Source of the DNA: JADJOM01 sp046327715
GTDB taxonomy: Bacteria > Gemmatimonadota > Gemmatimonadetes > Gemmatimonadales > GWC2-71-9
Length of the DNA: 64,000 nucleotides
Direction: 5' to 3'
Assembly: GCA_046327715.1 (NCBI GenBank)
Contig: JAXLXY010000014.1
Span: 26,070-90,069, forward strand
Part shown: positions 58,882-64,000 of the stretch, piece after piece
Numbering within the stretch: position 1 is the first letter of the stretch
Layout: every line of letters starts with the position of its first letter
Notes under the pieces: generated by a model
Told to the model about the DNA's origin: nothing
The model's input: only the letters and a program-made list of their open reading frames with translations
Databases searched by the model: none
Program-made: the position numbers and the translations under genes

Positions 58882-60398
58882 GGCGCCTCGTCCTGCTCCT
58901 CGGCCTCCTCGCGACTGCCCCGCTCGCGGGCCAGGCCGCCGCGCCACGGCCGCTCTCGCTCGACGAGGCCCTCGAGCTGGCCCTGCCCGCGAGCGACGGG
59001 GTGGCCCTCGCGCGGGCGGACATCATGCGGGCCGAGGGCGAGGTGAAGAAGGTCCGGGCCGACCTGCTCCCCCAGCTCACCGGCACCGCGACCTACACCC
59101 GCACGCTCAAGTCGCAGTTCAGCTCCGGGTCCGGCCGTGTCGACACCACCGCCACCACCTTCTGCAACCGGTTCACCGCCGACCCGTCCCTCCCCGTCGG
59201 CACGCGGGTGGACAGCCTGGAGCGGACGGTGGAGTGCCTCTCCGCGCTCAACCCCTTTGCGGCGCTCAGCAACCTGCCCTTCGGCCGGAAGAACCAGTAC
59301 AACTTCGGGCTGCAGTTCAGCCAGGTGCTGTTCAGCAGCGCCATCCTCAAGGGCCGCCCCAAGGCGGCGGTGGCGGGACGTCGCGTGGCCCGGCTGGGCC
59401 TGACCGCGGCCGAGGCGCAGGCCAGGATGGACGTGACCGAGGCGTATTTCGACGCCGTGCTCACCGACCGGCTGGTGGGCATCGCCGAGCTGTCACTGGC
59501 CCAGGCGGAGACGACCCTGGCGCAGACCCGGCTGGGGCGGCAGGTCGGCACCCAGCCGGAGTTCGACCTGCTGCGCGCGCAGGTGACGCGCGACAACCAG
59601 CGCTCGGCGGTGATCCAGCGCCGGTCCCAGCGGACCCTCGGCTACCTGCGCCTGAGCCAGCTGCTCGGCCTGCCGCTCAACCAGCCGCTGCAGCTCACCA
59701 CGGCCCTCGACGAACAGCCGATGGACTCCGTCGCGGTGGAGCCGGACCTGGCGCCGCAGGACACGGCCGCGAACGAGCGCACCGCGGTGCAGCAGGTGTC
59801 CGAGTCGGTGACAATCCAGGAGGTGCTCACCAGCGTCACCCGGTGGGACCGGGTCCCCACGGTGCGGCTCACCTCCAACTTTGCCCGGATCGGCTACCCG
59901 AACGACGGACTGCCCTGGAACGCGAACTTCGTGAGCGACTGGACCATCGGGGTGAATGTCTCGGTGCCGCTGTGGACCAGCGGCCGGCTGCGGGGCAACG
60001 CGATGGTGGCCGAGGCGAGCCTCGACCAGGCGCGCACCCGGCTGGCGCAGGCGCACGACGCCGCGGTGCTCGATGCGCGCCAGTCGGTGGAGCGGCTGAC
60101 GACCGCGCTGGCCGCCTGGCAGGCCACCCAGGGCACGGTGGCCCAGGCCGAGCGCGCGTATGCAATCGCCACCCTGCGCTACCGCGAGGGGATCTCCACC
60201 CAGACCGAGCTGACCGACGCGCGCCTGCTGCTGGAGCAGGCGCAGGCCAACCGGGCCACCGCCGCGCGTGATGTCCGGGTGGCGCGGGCCCGCCTGGCCA
60301 TGCTCCGCGACCTGCCGCTGGGCGGCGATGGCGTGAGCGCGACCCTTTCGAACGCCGCAAGCGGCCTGACCAACACCCAGCAGGCTGGCGGGAACTGA
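58878..60398 (+). CDS. TolC family outer membrane efflux protein
   Basis: This 506-aa protein has a signal peptide (about 1-22, LLLGLLATAPLAGQA) and the two repeated OEP helical bundles of TolC. The segments ARADIMRAEGEVKKVRADLLPQLTG and QARTRLAQAHDAAVLDARQSVERLTTALAAWQ are characteristic. It forms the trimeric outer membrane channel for the adjacent RND system. The start at 58878 overlaps the TetR stop by ATGA. It is followed after 6 bp by the adaptor gene. Confidence 0.92.
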   Translation: MRRLVLLLGLLATAPLAGQAAAPRPLSLDEALELALPASDGVALARADIMRAEGEVKKVRADLLPQLTGTATYTRTLKSQFSSGSGRVDTTATTFCNRFTADPSLPVGTRVDSLERTVECLSALNPFAALSNLPFGRKNQYNFGLQFSQVLFSSAILKGRPKAAVAGRRVARLGLTAAEAQARMDVTEAYFDAVLTDRLVGIAELSLAQAETTLAQTRLGRQVGTQPEFDLLRAQVTRDNQRSAVIQRRSQRTLGYLRLSQLLGLPLNQPLQLTTALDEQPMDSVAVEPDLAPQDTAANERTAVQQVSESVTIQEVLTSVTRWDRVPTVRLTSNFARIGYPNDGLPWNANFVSDWTIGVNVSVPLWTSGRLRGNAMVAEASLDQARTRLAQAHDAAVLDARQSVERLTTALAAWQATQGTVAQAERAYAIATLRYREGISTQTELTDARLLLEQAQANRATAARDVRVARARLAMLRDLPLGGDGVSATLSNAASGLTNTQQAGGN

Positions 60399-60404
60399 CC
60401 TCCG

Positions 60405-61532
60405 ATGACACGGACCCATGCAATGACGCGGACCCTGACTGCCCGCCCGCTGGCGCTTGCCGCCGGCCTCCTGCTCCTCACCATTGGCTGCGGCCGCGAC
60501 GCCGCCCCGCCCGCCCCCGCCACTGACGCGGCGATGTTCGTGGGACGGGAGAACCTCGCGATCGCGCGGCAGGAGACGCTGCTGGTGGGGCCGGCCATTT
60601 CCGGCACCCTCGACGCCGAGCGGACCGCGACCGTCCGGGCCGAGCTCGGTGGCGCGCTGGTGGAGGTGCTGGTGGAGCCGGGCCAGCCGGTAGCGCGCGG
60701 CCAGCTGCTGGGCCGCATCGACGACACCGGGGTGCGCGAGGCGTTCGCCTCCGCGCAGTCGGCGGTGCAGACGGCCGAGCTGACCGCGGGTCTGGCGCGG
60801 CGCAACGCGGAGCGCACCCGCGCCCTGGCCGATGCCGGCGCGGTGGCCGAGCGGGACCGCGAGCAGGCGGAGTGGAACCTGCAGAGCGCAGAGAGCCAGC
60901 TGGCCGACGCGCGCGCCCGGCTGGTGAGCGCCGAGAAGGCGCTGGCCCGGACCAACCTGCGGGCCCCCTTCGCGGGGCTGGTGAGCGAGCGGCCGGCCAA
61001 CCTGGGGGACATCGTCCAGGTGGGCAATCCGCTCTTCACCGTGGTCGATCCATCGCAGCTCAAGCTGGAGGGGGCCGTCACGGTGGACGCCCTCAAGGAG
61101 CTGCGGGTGGGGACGGCGGTGCGGCTCGCGGTGGGCGGGCAGGCGGAGGGGCTGCAGGGGCGGATCACGCGGATCAACCCGTCGGTCGATCCGGCCACCC
61201 GGCAGGTGCGGGTGACGGTGGGCATTCCCAACACGCGCGGCGCACTGGTGGCGGGGCTCTTCGCGGAAGGGCGGGTGGCGAGCGCCACGCGCGCCGGCGT
61301 GGTGGTGCCGAGCAGCGCGGTCGACCGGAAGGGGCTCCGGCCGTTCGTGGTGCGGGTCCGGCAGGGCAAGGTCGAACGGGTGGAGGTGGAGCTCGGGCTG
61401 ATCGACGCCGCCCGGGAACAGCTCGAGGTCAGCACCGGGCTCGCCCCCGGCGACACCCTGCTCCTGGGTGGCGCGCGCGGCATCCCGGCGGGCAGCAGCG
61501 TGCAGGTCGGCGTCGCGGCCGGGAAGGAGTGA
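60405..61532 (+). CDS. RND efflux periplasmic adaptor (HlyD/MFP)
   Basis: This 375-aa lipoprotein has a lipobox in LLLLTIGC (Cys29). The order of domains is a barrel-sandwich half (ATVRAELGGALVEVLVEPGQPVARGQLLG), an alpha-helical hairpin (about 110-180), the second sandwich half (TNLRAPFAGLVSERPANLGDIVQVG), a beta-barrel and a membrane-proximal domain (ARAGVVVPSSAV). The adaptor links the pump to TolC. A second ATG at 60423 gives MTRTLT, repeating the first six residues, and is an alternative start. The pump gene begins 4 bp downstream with GTG. Confidence 0.93.
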   Translation: MTRTHAMTRTLTARPLALAAGLLLLTIGCGRDAAPPAPATDAAMFVGRENLAIARQETLLVGPAISGTLDAERTATVRAELGGALVEVLVEPGQPVARGQLLGRIDDTGVREAFASAQSAVQTAELTAGLARRNAERTRALADAGAVAERDREQAEWNLQSAESQLADARARLVSAEKALARTNLRAPFAGLVSERPANLGDIVQVGNPLFTVVDPSQLKLEGAVTVDALKELRVGTAVRLAVGGQAEGLQGRITRINPSVDPATRQVRVTVGIPNTRGALVAGLFAEGRVASATRAGVVVPSSAVDRKGLRPFVVRVRQGKVERVEVELGLIDAAREQLEVSTGLAPGDTLLLGGARGIPAGSSVQVGVAAGKE

Positions 61533-61536
61533 GCCC

Positions 61537-64000
61537 GTGCTGATCTCCGACTTCGCGATCCGCCGGCCGGTCGTCACCATCGTCACGATGCTGGCGCTGT
61601 CGGTCTTCGGCCTGATCGCGCTGTTCCAGGTGAAGACCGACGAGTTCCCCGACGTGCAGCCGCCGTTCGTGCTGGTGGGGCTCATCTATCCCGGCGCCTC
61701 GCCCGACGGCGTGGAGCGGGAGGTGCTGGAGCCGGTGGAGGAGGCGATCGCCTCCATCAGCGGCGTCAAGAAGATGCAGGGTTCGGCCCAGGACGGATAC
61801 GGCCAGATCGTCATCGAGTTCCAGTTCGAGAAGCCGCTGCTCGAGGCCACCCAGGACGTCCGCGACGCCATCAGCGGGATCCGCGCCGACCTGCCGGCCG
61901 AGCTCGAGGAGCCGGTGATCAAGAAGCTCTCCGACACCGACCGGCCGGTGGTCTCGCTGGCCCTCTCCTCGGAGACCCTCACGGCCGCCGAGCTCACCCG
62001 GCTCGCCGACCCCGGCATCGCGCGGGAGCTGCGCTCGCTGCAGGGCGTGGCCGAGGTGACGGTGCTGGGCAAGCACGAGCGCGAGCTGACGGTGCTGCTC
62101 CGGCCGCAGGCCCTCACCGCGGCCGGGGTCAGCGTGGCGCAGGTGGTGGGGGCGCTGCGGGCCCAGAACCTGGCGGCGCCGGTGGGGCGGATCGAGGACG
62201 GCTTCGAGGAGCGCAGCATCCGGCTCACCGGCCGGCTGGCCGAGCCGCAGGACTTCCTGTCGCTGGTGGTGGCGGAGCGGAACGGCCGGGTGATCCGGCT
62301 GGGCGAGCTGGCCCAGGCCATCGACGGCACCGCGGAGCCCCGGTCGCTGGCGCTGTACAACGACCAGGAGGCGGTGGGCATCGACGTCAAGAAGTCGAAG
62401 GGCTACAGCACCACCGACGTGAGCGCCCGGATCATCGAGCGGGTGGAGAAGCTCACCGCCACGCTCCCGGCCGGCGCCAGCCTGGCGGTGGTGAAGAACG
62501 CGGGCGAGAAGGTGGACCGGTCGGTCACCAACGTGGAGGAGACCCTGGTCGAGGGGGCGTTCCTCACGGTGCTGGTGGTGTTCCTGTTCCTCAACTCGTG
62601 GCGCTCCACGATCATCACCGGCCTGGCGCTGCCGGTCAGCGTGCTGGCCTCGTTCATCGCGGTGTGGGCCTTCGGCTTCACGCTCAACACCATGTCGCTG
62701 CTGGGCCTGTCACTGGCCATCGGCATCCTGATCGACGACGCCATCGTGGTACGCGAGAACATCGTGCGGCACGTGGAGATGGGGAAGGACCACCTCACGG
62801 CCGCGCGTGAGGGCACCAACGAGATCGGCCTGGCCGTGGCGGCCACCACCTTCTCGATCCTGTCGGTGTTCATCCCGATCGCCTTCCTGCCGGGCGTCTC
62901 GGGCCAGTGGTTCAAGCCCTTCGGGCTCACGATCGCCTGCTCGGTGGCGGTGTCGCTGTTCGTGTCCTTCTCGCTCGACCCGATGCTCTCGGCCTACTGG
63001 CCCGACCCGCACCAGGAAGAACACGAGAAGGCGTGGATCACCCGGAAGCTGGACCGGTTCAACGCCTGGTTCGCCCGGCTCGCCGAGGGCTACAAGCGGG
63101 TCATCGCGTGGGCGCTCGACCACCGCTGGACCATGGTGGCCATCTCCACCGCGTCGTTCGTGCTGGCCCTGGCGATGCCGGCGCTGCGGCTGGTGGGCGT
63201 GGGCTTCTTTCCCCTCGACGACCGGGCCGAGTTCAACATCACCATCGAGACCCCGCCCGGTTCGAGCCTGGCCTACACCCGGGCCAAGGCGGAGGAGGTC
63301 ATCGCGGCGCTGCGGCGCGAGCCCGAGGTGCGCTACACCTACACCACTCTCGGCGGCGGCAACGCCGGGGCGGTGGACGAGGGGGCCATCTTCGTGCGGC
63401 TCACCTCCCGGCACGACCGCGAGGCCACCGTCGAGGACATCGCCGCGCGACTGCGGGCCCAGACCAACCGGATGACCGGCGCCAAGGTGTCCATCTTCAC
63501 CACCGACTTCGGCGGCGGCCGCAAGCAGGGCCAGCTCGAGGTCCGCGGCTCCGACGTCGCCACGATCACCGCGGTGGCGGAACAGCTGCAGGCGGTGGTC
63601 GCGACGGTGCCGAACGTGGTGGACCTCGACCTGTCGTCCAAGGGCCAGAAGCCGGAGATCACCATCGACCTCGACCGCGGCCTGGCCGGCAGCCTCGGCA
63701 TCACCGTGGGCGACGTGGCCCAGTCGGTGCGCCCCGCCTTCGCCGGGATCGACGCCGGCGACTGGGTGGACCCGAGCGGCGAGACCCGCGACGTCGAGAT
63801 CCGGCTCACCCCCGAGAGCCGCACCCGCCCCGAGGACCTGCGCCGGCTGCCGCTACTCATCGCGGGCCGCAACGGCCTGCCGGCCACGGTGCCCCTCGGC
63901 CAGGTGGCCGACATCAGCCAGAGCGTCGGGCCGGCGGTCATCAACCACCTCAACCGCGACCCGGTCGTGAACGTGGAGTGGAACTACTCCGGCCGCGCCT
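61537..64000 (+). CDS. RND family efflux pump, C-terminus beyond the window
   Basis: The gene starts with a GTG at 61537 and reads through 821 codons to the right edge, so the last part of the second transmembrane half is missing. The start VLISDFAIRRPVVTIV is the classic RND N-terminus. The motif GLSLAIGILIDDAIVVREN carries the proton-relay Asp pair in TM4. The periplasmic porter domain includes VKTDEFPDVQPPFV. The adaptor and TolC genes immediately upstream make this a complete tripartite system. The substrate is likely a hydrophobic drug or envelope compound. Confidence 0.93.
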   Translation, partial: MLISDFAIRRPVVTIVTMLALSVFGLIALFQVKTDEFPDVQPPFVLVGLIYPGASPDGVEREVLEPVEEAIASISGVKKMQGSAQDGYGQIVIEFQFEKPLLEATQDVRDAISGIRADLPAELEEPVIKKLSDTDRPVVSLALSSETLTAAELTRLADPGIARELRSLQGVAEVTVLGKHERELTVLLRPQALTAAGVSVAQVVGALRAQNLAAPVGRIEDGFEERSIRLTGRLAEPQDFLSLVVAERNGRVIRLGELAQAIDGTAEPRSLALYNDQEAVGIDVKKSKGYSTTDVSARIIERVEKLTATLPAGASLAVVKNAGEKVDRSVTNVEETLVEGAFLTVLVVFLFLNSWRSTIITGLALPVSVLASFIAVWAFGFTLNTMSLLGLSLAIGILIDDAIVVRENIVRHVEMGKDHLTAAREGTNEIGLAVAATTFSILSVFIPIAFLPGVSGQWFKPFGLTIACSVAVSLFVSFSLDPMLSAYWPDPHQEEHEKAWITRKLDRFNAWFARLAEGYKRVIAWALDHRWTMVAISTASFVLALAMPALRLVGVGFFPLDDRAEFNITIETPPGSSLAYTRAKAEEVIAALRREPEVRYTYTTLGGGNAGAVDEGAIFVRLTSRHDREATVEDIAARLRAQTNRMTGAKVSIFTTDFGGGRKQGQLEVRGSDVATITAVAEQLQAVVATVPNVVDLDLSSKGQKPEITIDLDRGLAGSLGITVGDVAQSVRPAFAGIDAGDWVDPSGETRDVEIRLTPESRTRPEDLRRLPLLIAGRNGLPATVPLGQVADISQSVGPAVINHLNRDPVVNVEWNYSGRA

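Overview
This is a densely packed, very GC-rich (roughly 70%) bacterial chromosome segment with about 50 protein genes. I saw no tRNA, rRNA, CRISPR array, insertion sequence or phage gene. The gene content is a duplicated-domain FtsX/MacB orphan permease, many hybrid histidine kinases, paired ECF sigma/anti-sigma/DUF4097 modules, and a Bacteroidetes-like N-acyl arginine operon. This suggests Gemmatimonadota or a neighbouring phylum. That placement is inference from gene style, not from a marker gene. Most genes abut or overlap by ATGA/GTGA, and several appear to be transcribed without a leader (a -10 box 6-8 nt before the start codon).

Layout. 1-7.1 kb: a cut-off secreted protein on the minus strand, then a plus-strand run of small accessory genes (two cupins, DinB-like, YdjM-like membrane hydrolase, a Cys-rich protein, GNAT) and an 830-aa orphan ABC-type permease. 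7.1-20.5 kb: an unbroken minus-strand series reading argG, an unknown P-loop protein, argC, an N-acylornithine carbamoyltransferase, argB, an M20 deacylase, argH, argR, a hybrid kinase, a cation/proton antiporter with TrkA_C and a lipoprotein. A palindrome overlaps the argG promoter and is a candidate ArgR site. argD and any argA/argJ are absent. 20.6-30.3 kb: a LysM protein and a lipoprotein, then convergent pbpC and a giant alpha-2-macroglobulin gene with its thioester motif, then a small secreted protein that may be the sigma-54 target of the next gene. 30.5-33.7 kb: a NifA/NtrC-type activator, an EamA exporter and its Lrp/AsnC regulator. 33.8-36.9 kb: a REC-(degenerate GGDEF)-REC protein and an APC permease.

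36.9-39.8 kb (minus) and 50.7-52.7 kb (plus) hold two copies of one module: ECF sigma factor, zinc-finger anti-sigma factor, and secreted DUF4097-type repeat protein(s). Between them are two tandem hybrid kinases with REC-REC-HPt tails (39.9-45.7 kb), a five-gene overlapping ABC transporter operon led by a YtrA-type GntR repressor (45.7-49.9 kb, with a clear promoter and operator), and a CBS-domain gene. The 3' region of the CBS gene carries three tandem hairpin repeats and a terminator. 52.8-58.2 kb: two more hybrid kinases flank a small lipoprotein. 58.2-64 kb: a TetR regulator whose operator overlaps its own promoter, followed by TolC, an RND adaptor and an RND pump that runs off the right edge.

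The segment is dominated by sensing and envelope functions: five histidine kinases, two ECF modules, one sigma-54 activator, four one-component regulators (plus ArgR), efflux and cell-wall defence. The arginine operon is its metabolic core. The most unusual points are the carbamoyltransferase's specificity residue, the unknown P-loop gene beside it, and the regulatory hairpins.
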